This document shows, piece by piece, positions 57,001 to 64,000 of a DNA stretch of 64,000 nt. Both the position numbers and the translations under genes were made by a program. The first letter of the stretch is position 1; each line of letters starts with the position of its first letter. Source of the DNA: Aquimixticola soesokkakensis (GTDB lineage Bacteria > Pseudomonadota > Alphaproteobacteria > Rhodobacterales > Rhodobacteraceae); contig NZ_FWFS01000005.1 in assembly GCF_900172375.1 (NCBI RefSeq), positions 1 to 64,000 of the forward strand. Reading direction: 5' to 3'. The notes under the pieces were generated by a model that worked only from the letters and a program-made list of their open reading frames with translations, was not told where the DNA came from and searched no databases.

Positions 57001-57537
57001 GTTCCTTTAGCACCCGGGTCTGTCGCCCGATTGGATTGTTGTTGGCTTTGCGTGGCCCCAAAGGGGGTGCGTCCAGCAAAGAGAGTGGCCCCGGGGGGCC
57101 AAAAACGGTCCGCGTGGCAGGGCCAAGCGTGTCAACTGTCTGGTCAGCGCGCGGGTCGCTGGGTGTCTGTCCAGCCTTGGCGCAAAGGCCGCAGCGTCTC
57201 GGTGAGGCCGCTACCCAAAGCCTGCTTTGGGTATACCCCCACAAAACCTAGTATAAGGTATTTTTGCAATACCACTTTTCGCCACTCAATTTTGCAAATA
57301 TGCTTTTGCGAAAATGAAGGATCACCATCACTTTTGCGAATATCCGGCGCAGCTGCAATCTTTGAAAACCGATTTTGGCAAATTTTACCTAAATTTTAAC
57401 TTTGACCCTGCGTCAGTCGCGGGTCTGGCAGATCACAGCACTGCTTTCGCTGCGATTGCGCTCACGAAACCGTGATGCCTTGGCGTGGCGCACAAAGCTA
57501 TCTGGCGCGAAAACCGCAAAGGTCAAACCGGCTTTTG
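57001..57537. promoter_or_regulatory. Large spacer between lysR and gyrA terminator, with AT-rich block
   Basis: No gene is seen in over 500 bases. The first 250 are GC-rich; then 57255-57410 is AT-rich and contains five copies of TTTTGC or TTTTGG, mostly as TTTTGCRAAW, at roughly 57262, 57290, 57304, 57331 and 57374. The sharp composition change is unlike the surrounding DNA. It may carry promoter or operator functions for the LysR gene or an unrecognised transcript. Confidence 0.5.
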
Positions 57538-57578
57538 TCAAAAAAAACGGGGTGCGACTGGCGCACCCCGATCTTTTT
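57538..57578. terminator. gyrA terminator
   Basis: A 9-bp stem CGGGGTGCG/CGCACCCCG with loop ACTGG has A and T runs on both sides; on the minus strand it lies 36 bases after the gyrA stop codon and ends in a T run. Confidence 0.9.
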
Positions 57579-57613
57579 TGCTCACGGGTCGGCGTTTTGA
57601 CGCAGCGCCCGCC

Positions 57614-60415
57614 TTAGCGCGCATCCTCACCCGGTTCCGGGGCACTGTCCGTGCCGGTTTGCGCTTCGGCCTCGCCGGTTGTCGCCTCGAGTTCGTCATC
57701 CGGTTGCTCGGCAATCCACGCAACCGAAACGACCTCTTCACCGCGACCGGTATCGAAGACCTTCACCCCCCCTGCAGCGCGCGAGCGGAAGGAAATCCCG
57801 CCCACAGGGCAGCGGATCGACTGGCCTTTCGAGGTGGCCAGCATGATCTGGTCGCCCATCGACACGGGGAAGGAGGCCACAAGGTCGCCGCCGCGCATCG
57901 CCTTGTCCATCGCCATCACGCCCATGCCGCCGCGACCGCGGATCGGATAGCCATGCGATGAGGACAGCTTGCCCGTGCCGCCTTTGGAAATGGTCAGGAT
58001 CAGCTCTTCTGCCGCCTGCATTTCCTCAAAGCGCTCGGCGGTGATCGTGCCTTCCACCGCGTCTTCGTCTTCATCCGCGACTTCGGTCTCGTCCAGGCCC
58101 GCCATCTGGCGGCGCATCTTGAGATAGGCGGTGCGCTCTTCGGAGGAGGCCTCGAAGTGTTTGAGCACCGACATCGACACCACTTCGTCGCCGCCCGACA
58201 ATTTCACCCCGCGCACGCCCATGGAGGCGCGCGAGTTGAACACCCGCACGTCCGGCACCGGGAAGCGAATGGCGCGGCCCGAATTGGTGACCAGCATCAC
58301 ATCGTCATTCTCGTCGCAGATGCGCGCGTTGATCAAGCGTGCGCCCTCGTCGTCGCCCTCGAATTTCATCGCGATCTTGCCGTTGGCCTTGACGTTGGTG
58401 AAATCCGACAACCGGTTGCGCCGCACCGATCCTTTGGAGGTCGCAAACATGATTTGCAGGTCGTCCCAATCCTTTTCGTCGCGATCCACCGGCATGATGG
58501 CCGCGATCGACACGCCCGTCGGGATCGGCAGGATATTGACGATCGCTTTGCCTTTGGACGTGCGACCGCCCTGGGGCAGGCGCCAGGTCTTGAGCTTGTA
58601 GACCATGCCATCGGTGGTAAAGAACAACAGCTGCGTGTGGGTATTGGCCACGAAGAGCGTTGTGATCACATCCTCGTCCTTGGTCGCCATGCCCGACAGA
58701 CCCTTGCCGCCCCGACGCTGCGCGCGGTAATCGGCCAGCGGTGTGCGCTTGGCCCAACCCGAGGCAGTGATGGTCACGACCATATCTTCGCGCTCGATCA
58801 GATCCTCGTCGTCCATATCGCCGGACCAATCGACGATTTCCGTGCGCCGTGGCACGGCAAAAAGGTCGCGGACCTCACGCAATTCGTTGGAAATGATTTC
58901 CATGATCCGCGCGCGGCTCGACAGGATTTCCAGATACTCGCGGATGCGACCGGCCAGCACTTTCAACTCGTCGGTGACTTCCTGAACGCCCAGTTGCGTC
59001 AGGCGTTGCAGCCGCAGTTCCAGAATGGCCCGCGCCTGCGTTTCCGACAGGTTATAGGTGCCATCCTCATTCATCGTGTGGCTGGGGTCATCCACCAGCT
59101 TGATGTATTCGGCAATGTCCATCGCCGGCCAGCGCCGCGTCATCAGCTTGCTGCGCGCTTCGGCTGCATCCGCAGAGGAGCGGATTGTCGCCACCACCTC
59201 GTCCACATTGGTCACAGCCACAGCCAGACCACACAGAATATGCGCGCGATCGCGGGCCTTGCGCAGCTCGAAGGCAGTGCGCCGCGCCACAACTTCCTCG
59301 CGGAAGCTGATGAAATGACGCAGGAAATCGGGCAATGTCAGCTGTTCGGGGCGACCGCCATTCAGCGCCAGCATGTTACAGCCGAAATAGGTCTGCATCG
59401 GGGTAAAGCGGAACAGCTGGTTCAGCACCACCTCGGCCGTGGCATCGCGTTTCAACTCGATCACCACGCGCACACCGACACGGTCGGATTCATCCTGAAC
59501 GTGGGCAATGCCCTCGATCTTCTTGTCGCGCACCATCTCCGCGATCTTCTCGATCATCGCGGCCTTGTTCACCTGATAGGGAATCTCGTCGACGACAATG
59601 GCAAAGCGGTCCTTGCGGATCTCCTCGACGCGCGTTTTGGCACGGATCACGACCGACCCACGCCCCTCAAGATAGGCTTTGCGCGCGCCCGAGCGGCCCA
59701 AAATGATGCCCCCCGTGGGAAAATCGGGCGCAGGCACGATTTCCATCAGACGCTCGGTGGAAATATCGGGATTCTCGATCATCTCGAGCGTGGCATCCAC
59801 GACTTCGCCCAGGTTATGGGGCGGAATATTGGTCGCCATCCCGACCGCAATACCCCCCGCACCATTCACCAGCATATTGGGGAAACGGGCAGGCAAAACA
59901 GTGGGTTCGCGGTCCTTGCCATCATAGTTCAGGGTGAAATCAACGGTGTCCTTGTCGATATCGGCCAAAAGGAACGAGGCAGATTTGGCCATCCGCACCT
60001 CGGTATAGCGCATCGCGGCCGCGCTATCGCCATCCATCGAACCGAAGTTGCCCTGACCATCAAGCAGCGGCAGCGACATCGAAAACGGCTGCGCCATCCG
60101 CACCAGAGCATCATAAATCGCGCTATCGCCATGGGGGTGGTATTTCCCCATCGTATCCCCCACGGCGCGGGCGGATTTGCGATAGCTTTTGTCAAACGTA
60201 TTGCCGCCCTCATGCATCGCAAACAGGATGCGCCGGTGCACGGGCTTCAACCCGTCGCGCAGATCGGGGATCGCGCGGCTGACGATAACGCTCATTGCGT
60301 AATCAAGATAAGAAGACTTCATTTCCTCGGTGATGGAAATCTGCGGACCGGTCCATGCGGACTTGGGTGCGGGCTTTTCGTCTTCTGTTTCAGGGGTTTG
60401 AGGAGTGTCGGTCAC
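57614..60415 (-). CDS. gyrA: DNA gyrase subunit A
   Basis: GyrA makes and rejoins the double-strand break during negative supercoiling. The 933-residue protein has the winged helix with [20 protein letters not shown] (quinolone region with Ser98 and Asp102, sensitive-type residues), the active Tyr137 in [11 protein letters not shown], and the GyrA box [10 protein letters not shown] needed for DNA wrapping, then an acidic tail. The start is a GTG at 60415, since the ATG upstream is out of frame. It is longer than E. coli GyrA, mainly in the C-terminal domain. Confidence 0.97.
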   Translation of the reverse strand: MTDTPQTPETEDEKPAPKSAWTGPQISITEEMKSSYLDYAMSVIVSRAIPDLRDGLKPVHRRILFAMHEGGNTFDKSYRKSARAVGDTMGKYHPHGDSAIYDALVRMAQPFSMSLPLLDGQGNFGSMDGDSAAAMRYTEVRMAKSASFLLADIDKDTVDFTLNYDGKDREPTVLPARFPNMLVNGAGGIAVGMATNIPPHNLGEVVDATLEMIENPDISTERLMEIVPAPDFPTGGIILGRSGARKAYLEGRGSVVIRAKTRVEEIRKDRFAIVVDEIPYQVNKAAMIEKIAEMVRDKKIEGIAHVQDESDRVGVRVVIELKRDATAEVVLNQLFRFTPMQTYFGCNMLALNGGRPEQLTLPDFLRHFISFREEVVARRTAFELRKARDRAHILCGLAVAVTNVDEVVATIRSSADAAEARSKLMTRRWPAMDIAEYIKLVDDPSHTMNEDGTYNLSETQARAILELRLQRLTQLGVQEVTDELKVLAGRIREYLEILSSRARIMEIISNELREVRDLFAVPRRTEIVDWSGDMDDEDLIEREDMVVTITASGWAKRTPLADYRAQRRGGKGLSGMATKDEDVITTLFVANTHTQLLFFTTDGMVYKLKTWRLPQGGRTSKGKAIVNILPIPTGVSIAAIMPVDRDEKDWDDLQIMFATSKGSVRRNRLSDFTNVKANGKIAMKFEGDDEGARLINARICDENDDVMLVTNSGRAIRFPVPDVRVFNSRASMGVRGVKLSGGDEVVSMSVLKHFEASSEERTAYLKMRRQMAGLDETEVADEDEDAVEGTITAERFEEMQAAEELILTISKGGTGKLSSSHGYPIRGRGGMGVMAMDKAMRGGDLVASFPVSMGDQIMLATSKGQSIRCPVGGISFRSRAAGGVKVFDTGRGEEVVSVAWIAEQPDDELEATTGEAEAQTGTDSAPEPGEDAR

Positions 60416-60678
60416 GTCATCCGCCCGTTGTTTTCTGTGATGCACGCCCGCAAACGGGGCTTGCCTACATATTGTTGTCACAGACCTTACCCCAGACAGG
60501 ATGCAGGGTGCAATGGGGCCAAAGACGGTTTTGAAAGCCTTTCTGACACAGCGCGGCACGCAAATTTGGCAGCCAGGGTGACGCCCTGCTAACAAGCTGT
60601 TTTTGTTGATTTTTAACCAAAGAGGCGCAGGCTGTCAGTCAGGGCCACAGGCAAAGGTGGCCCCTCAGCAGAAAGCAG

Positions 60679-60999
60679 ATGCCAATGACCTCCCACGCCC
60701 CAGGCCCAAGCCTGCACCACGAACCCCGACCCGACCTGTCGGAAACCGAATTGATGCTCCGCGGATACGGCCTGACCACCGCCGAATTCATCTACCACAT
60801 GCCCGACTTCACCCATGTGCTCAACAGCTTCACATGGCAGGACTACGACCTTGCGCCCGATCACCCGCGCCTGTTCAAATTCATCGCATTCTGGCAGGCC
60901 GAAATCGAAGGCAAACTGGCCTTCGTGCGCTTTACCCATCGCAAGATGATCGGCCCGAACGAATGGCGCAATGTCGCGGGCGAATTCACGGTCCATTGA
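60679..60999 (+). CDS. Usg family protein
   Basis: The 106-residue protein with LSETELMLRGYGLTTAEFIY, HMPDFTHVLNSFTWQDYDLA and FKFIAFWQAEIEGKLAFVRF is the Usg family of alphaproteobacteria (named from a gene near trpF). The function is not known. An in-frame ATG at 60685 could also be the start. It is divergent from gyrA and convergent with the next gene. Confidence 0.85.
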   Translation: MPMTSHAPGPSLHHEPRPDLSETELMLRGYGLTTAEFIYHMPDFTHVLNSFTWQDYDLAPDHPRLFKFIAFWQAEIEGKLAFVRFTHRKMIGPNEWRNVAGEFTVH

Positions 61000-61022
61000 G
61001 GCAATCGGGCGCGCTACCAGCC

Positions 61023-61043
61023 TTCTTTCGGATAAAAATACCC
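61023..61043. repeat. 21-bp element, copy 2 of 2
   Basis: Same 21-bp sequence as at 52459-52479. It lies in the 66-base spacer between the convergent usg gene and the next minus-strand gene. Confidence 0.8.
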
Positions 61044-61065
61044 AAAAGACATCCGCCAAAGGCGC

Positions 61066-61302
61066 TCAGCCCAGAAAATAGACCGCAGCGCCAATCACGG
61101 CGAGGATCAGCACCAGCCGCAGCAGCGTCGCTGAGTTTGCCTGTGCGCGCGATTGCGGGGCAGGGCGGCCCGTCGCGCCGCGCGATCTGGCAAACCGCGC
61201 GCGCAGCGCCTCGGCGTGACGATCGGCGGCCGCGCCGCCCAGAGTCTTGCGCTTCTTGCGCCGCGCGGCTTTGAGGTCGATGACCTTGTCGTCGTCACGC
61301 AT
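61066..61302 (-). CDS. Small tail-anchored protein of unknown function
   Basis: The 78-residue protein MRDDDKVIDLKAARRKKRKT has a very basic N-half and a C-terminal membrane helix (LLRLVLILAVIGAAVYFLG), that is, a tail anchor. I cannot name the family. Its start lies six bases after the dsbB stop codon, so they are co-transcribed. The frame is open far upstream, but the ATG at 61302 is the only sensible start. Confidence 0.65.
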   Translation of the reverse strand: MRDDDKVIDLKAARRKKRKTLGGAAADRHAEALRARFARSRGATGRPAPQSRAQANSATLLRLVLILAVIGAAVYFLG

Positions 61303-61307
61303 GGCGC

Positions 61308-61778
61308 TCACGCTTTGCGCAGGGCCGCAAGCACCCAGATCACCGCCAGCGCTCCGGCAAAGAGGAAATTCCAGCCCGCCATCGTCACACCGAACAGGTC
61401 CCAGACGATGGCATCGCACATCACGATCCCCGAGGTCGCGGACCCGGGCAAAAGATCGCTGCCCGCAAGCCCCGACAAGGCATCGCCCGCGCCAGTGCAC
61501 GACGTCGGGCCCTCCCACCATTTCTGCTCGACGCCGGCGTGAAAGGCGCCGATCGCGCTGGTGCTGGCCGCTGCCAAAGCGCCCAGCCAGCACAAAAGCC
61601 GCGATTTCGTGGCAAAATAGGCCGCGCCAATCACCAGCGCCAGCGCATGGGGCCAGCGTTGCCACAGGCACATCTTGCAAGGCGCATATCCGGCCAGCTG
61701 AAAGCCCAAAGCCCCCAGCAAAAGCGCGCCGGACCCTGCGGTGGCGATGGTGACAAGCGTGGATCGGGTAAGTTTCAT
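61308..61778 (-). CDS. dsbB: DsbB-type disulfide bond formation protein
   Basis: DsbB reoxidises DsbA and passes electrons to quinones. The 156-residue protein has four membrane helices and the two cysteine pairs: Cys34 and Cys37 in YAPCKMCLWQRWPH, and Cys94 with Cys121 in PTSCTGAG and IVMCDAI. The distance between the last two is typical. GAGG precedes the ATG at 61778. It is close to the DedA-like gene upstream, which has the same direction. Confidence 0.9.
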   Translation of the reverse strand: MKLTRSTLVTIATAGSGALLLGALGFQLAGYAPCKMCLWQRWPHALALVIGAAYFATKSRLLCWLGALAAASTSAIGAFHAGVEQKWWEGPTSCTGAGDALSGLAGSDLLPGSATSGIVMCDAIVWDLFGVTMAGWNFLFAGALAVIWVLAALRKA

Positions 61779-61786
61779 CACAGACC

Positions 61787-62365
61787 TCAGAGATATTTCA
61801 AAAGGACGAAACCGCCCACAAGAAGGACGCAAAAGGCGATAAACACCAGCCCCAGGCGTTTTTCGATAAAGTCGCGGATCGGCGCGCCGAATTTCCACAA
61901 CAAGGCCGCGACGACAAAAAACCGCAATGCCCGCGCCACGACCGAGGACAGGATAAAGACGGGCAGCGACAGTTGCGTCCAACCCGACATGATCGTGATC
62001 ACCTTATAGGGGAAGGGCGTAACACCTGCGATCAGAACCGCCCAGGCACCCCAGTCGTTGAACCGCGCGCTAAAGGCTTCGGCCTGCGCCGCCTTGCCAT
62101 ACAGCTCCAATACCGGCTGGCCGACCACATCAAACAGCGCATAGCCGATCAGATAGCCAAACATCCCGCCCAGCACCGAGGCCAGCGTGGCAATGCCCGC
62201 GATTTTGAACGCCGCCTTGGGACGGGCGATGATCATCGGGATCATCAAAATATCGGGGGGGATCGGAAAGACCGAACTTTCAACAAAGGCCACAAAAGCC
62301 AAAATCCAGAGCGCATGGCGGCTTTGGGCCTGTGCCAGCGTCCACGCGTAAAGTCGTTTGAGCAT
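61787..62365 (-). CDS. DedA/YqaA-like membrane protein
   Basis: The 192-residue protein has five or so membrane helices with SSVFPIPPDILMIPMIIARP (the conserved re-entrant region with Pro and Asp) and LIAGVTPFPYKVITIMSGW (the second re-entrant loop). It belongs to the VTT/SNARE-associated superfamily, YqaA branch; homologues act as lipid scramblases or flippases. Only a weak ribosome site lies before the ATG at 62365; the open frame continues upstream. Confidence 0.85.
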   Translation of the reverse strand: MLKRLYAWTLAQAQSRHALWILAFVAFVESSVFPIPPDILMIPMIIARPKAAFKIAGIATLASVLGGMFGYLIGYALFDVVGQPVLELYGKAAQAEAFSARFNDWGAWAVLIAGVTPFPYKVITIMSGWTQLSLPVFILSSVVARALRFFVVAALLWKFGAPIRDFIEKRLGLVFIAFCVLLVGGFVLLKYL

Positions 62366-62517
62366 AAAATATCCGTTGAATGCCGCGTGCTGCGGTGCCT
62401 GTGCTTTAGGGCATTTTGTGCGCCATGCGTCAACCTTGGCTGCGGCTTTGGGCACTTGAGGCGGGGCAAGTTCACGCTAGAGTGAGGCGCGACGACAATT
62501 TGAAGGGCAGGCGCAAG

Positions 62518-63363
62518 ATGAAATGGCAAGGGCGGCGCGGTTCGCGCAATATCGTAGACCGGCGTAGTTCGGGCGGGCGCGTTGCCGGCGGCGTGGGCGG
62601 GCTGGGATTGGTGGCCATCGTGCTGATCGGCTGGGTGCTGGGCGTCGATGTCACCCCCCTGCTCAATGGCGCCACAAGCGGCGCGGCCCCCTCCAGCCAG
62701 ACCACGTTAAGCGCAGCCGACGCGCAGGCGGGCGCGTTTGTGTCGGTCACTCTGGCCGACACCGAAGCCGCTTGGGCCGATATTCTGGCGCAATACGGGC
62801 ACGACTATGATCCCGTCACGCTGGTTCTGTTCACGGGCGCCACCGCCTCGTCCTGTGGCAGCGCCTCCGAGGCGACGGGACCGTTCTATTGCCCCGTCGA
62901 TCAGCGCATCTATCTGGACACGGCGTTTTTCACCACGCTGTCGCAGCGTCTGGGCGCGCAGGGCGATTTCGCCGCCGCCTATGTGGTGGCCCATGAGGTC
63001 GCGCATCACGTGCAGGATGAACTGGGCATTCTGGGGCAGGCCAACCAGATCCGCGCCACCGCCTCACAGGCGCAATCCAACGCGATTTCCGTGCGGATCG
63101 AATTGCAGGCCGATTGCTACAGCGGCATCTGGGCGCGCTACGCCCAAGACACGCTTGGCACATTGGAGCGCGGCGATATCGGTGAAGCGATGACGGCAGC
63201 CGCGCAGATCGGGGATGACACGCTGCAGCGCAATGCAGGCCAGCGCCCCATGCCCGACAGTTTCACCCATGGCACCTCCGCGCAGCGCCAGCGCTGGTTC
63301 GACATCGGCTACACCAGCGAAGATCTCAACGCGTGCGATACGTTCAGCGCGCAGACCCTGTGA
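62518..63363 (+). CDS. YpfJ-type neutral zinc metallopeptidase
   Basis: The 281-residue protein has an N-terminal basic region and a membrane helix (GLVAIVLIGWVLG), then the metallopeptidase domain with YVVAHEVAHHVQDELG (HExxH) and the downstream ligand RIELQADCYSGIWA. These fit the KPN_02809/YpfJ family of putative metalloproteases with a single membrane anchor. The substrate is unknown. The start follows GGGCAGG. Confidence 0.9.
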   Translation: MKWQGRRGSRNIVDRRSSGGRVAGGVGGLGLVAIVLIGWVLGVDVTPLLNGATSGAAPSSQTTLSAADAQAGAFVSVTLADTEAAWADILAQYGHDYDPVTLVLFTGATASSCGSASEATGPFYCPVDQRIYLDTAFFTTLSQRLGAQGDFAAAYVVAHEVAHHVQDELGILGQANQIRATASQAQSNAISVRIELQADCYSGIWARYAQDTLGTLERGDIGEAMTAAAQIGDDTLQRNAGQRPMPDSFTHGTSAQRQRWFDIGYTSEDLNACDTFSAQTL

Positions 63364-63369
63364 CCCGGA

Positions 63370-64000
63370 TCAGCCAAACACCGTGCCCAAAGTGATCACC
63401 GCGACCAGCGCCACCATCGGCACCGCAACCGCGACCACGAAAATATCGGGATAGCTTTTGCGGTGGTTGAGGCCCGTGATTGCGAGCAAGGTGATCACCG
63501 CGCCGTTATGGGGCATGCAATCAAACCCGCCCGATGAAATCGCGGCCACGCGGTGCAGCAACTCGGGGCTGATGCCCGCCGCCTGACCGAGTTGCGCATA
63601 GGTATCGCCCAGCGTTTGCAAGGCAATCGACAAGCCGCCCGAGGCCGATCCGGTGATCCCCGCCAGCGCATTGACCGCGATGGCTTCGGAAATCAGCGGG
63701 TTGGAGGGAAACAGGCCGGTGACCGCCGTCGCAATCACGGCAAAGGCGGGCAGGCTCGCAATCACCGAGCCATAGCCCACTTCGGAGGCCGTGTTGAAAA
63801 TCGGCAGGAAGGCCCCCGTCGCCCCCAGACCCAAGGTCTCGCGCAGATCGCCGCGCAGGCGGGCGAAATTCGTCGCGACCAACACCAGCACGGCGGCAAA
63901 AAGCGCCGCGATGATCGCCCAGACTCCGCGCACGTCATCCAGCCCGACCGCGCCGAACTGCTCTTGCGCCAGATAGGAGGTGTCAAGCGCGGGCAGCACA
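63370..64000 (-). CDS. GntP-type permease, C-terminal part (5' end outside window)
   Basis: The visible 209 residues hold several membrane helices (WAIIAALFAAVLVLVATNFA; VIASLPAFAVIATAVTGLF; VVAVAVPMVALVAVITLGTV) and the family stretch NALAGITGSASGGLSIALQT, then GFDCMPHNGAVITLLAITGL. This matches GntP/gluconate-type or citrate-type proton symporters. The substrate cannot be fixed without the first half. It ends a few bases from the metallopeptidase gene, convergent with it. Confidence 0.85.
   Translation of the reverse strand, partial: VLPALDTSYLAQEQFGAVGLDDVRGVWAIIAALFAAVLVLVATNFARLRGDLRETLGLGATGAFLPIFNTASEVGYGSVIASLPAFAVIATAVTGLFPSNPLISEAIAVNALAGITGSASGGLSIALQTLGDTYAQLGQAAGISPELLHRVAAISSGGFDCMPHNGAVITLLAITGLNHRKSYPDIFVVAVAVPMVALVAVITLGTVFG

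Noticed and set aside
58157-60592. 811-residue open frame on the plus strand
   Set aside because: Antisense shadow of gyrA, whose motifs are clear on the minus strand.

Overview
The window is chromosomal DNA of an alphaproteobacterium, most likely a member of the Rhodobacteraceae (Roseobacter group). The signs are high GC with GC-rich third codon positions, the pair SciP/CtrA, an IalB-family protein, the alphaproteobacterial order pyrH-frr-uppS-cdsA-dxr-rseP-bamA-ompH-fabZ-lpxA-lpxI-lpxB, a GTTC-N7-GTTC type SOS box, an Usg-family protein and a split-type corrinoid/methyl-tetrahydrofolate gene set. No rRNA operon, CRISPR array or complete mobile element is present; the only mobile DNA is at the left edge.

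Left edge (1-1180): the end of an IS21-family element (istB tail plus terminal repeats) has cut a DUF6538-type tyrosine integrase, which sits beside the 3' end of a tRNA-Asn gene. This looks like the edge of a genomic island. 1270-5811: a metallo-beta-lactamase hydrolase and an EnvZ-like kinase without a partner regulator are divergent; then a tRNA with CAT anticodon, purM-purN and tRNA-Gly. 5883-10509 (minus strand): a corrinoid-activation ATPase (RamA/DUF4445 type), the pseudouridine synthase RluE, a small conserved protein, a methyl-tetrahydrofolate-binding methyltransferase and a 'virulence factor' family protein. This is probably part of a split B12-dependent methionine synthase system. 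10722-16099: sulfotransferase, Ppx/GppA phosphatase, then lpxD with its own acyl carrier protein and ketosynthase, and IalB.

16722-30000: a HerA-like ATPase (YjgR type), rlmJ, corC, xerD with a large unknown secreted protein and a 45-residue membrane protein, divergent from aroK-aroB; then ssb, a lytic transglycosylase, a small periplasmic protein, an AraC regulator with a repeat-built linker, and miaA. 29847-42553 is one long plus-strand envelope cluster covering UMP kinase, ribosome recycling, undecaprenyl phosphate, phospholipid and isoprenoid precursor synthesis, regulated proteolysis, BAM and lipid A synthesis. It lacks lpxD, which lies 26 kb away.

42690-49948: mnmA, then the cell-cycle pair sciP-ctrA with a CtrA-like box between them, ligA-recG, and a 40-residue membrane protein preceded by an SOS box and an unusual array of GTTC/GAAC half sites. 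50093-64000: a soluble chemotaxis-type receptor, a NifU-like scaffold, hisI, gluQRS, a Pmp3-like peptide overlapping trmFO, an unknown beta-rich exported protein, a LysR regulator, gyrA, usg, dsbB, a DedA-like protein, a YpfJ-type zinc metallopeptidase and the 3' part of a GntP-type permease.

Almost every gene is ordinary housekeeping. The parts most worth attention are the SOS-linked micro-membrane protein after recG, the other micro-membrane proteins (between rseP and bamA, and before the xerD operon), the corrinoid cluster with its nested hairpins, the relocated lpxD-ACP-KAS set, and a series of short tandem repeats in spacers, in one gene linker and over one stop codon.
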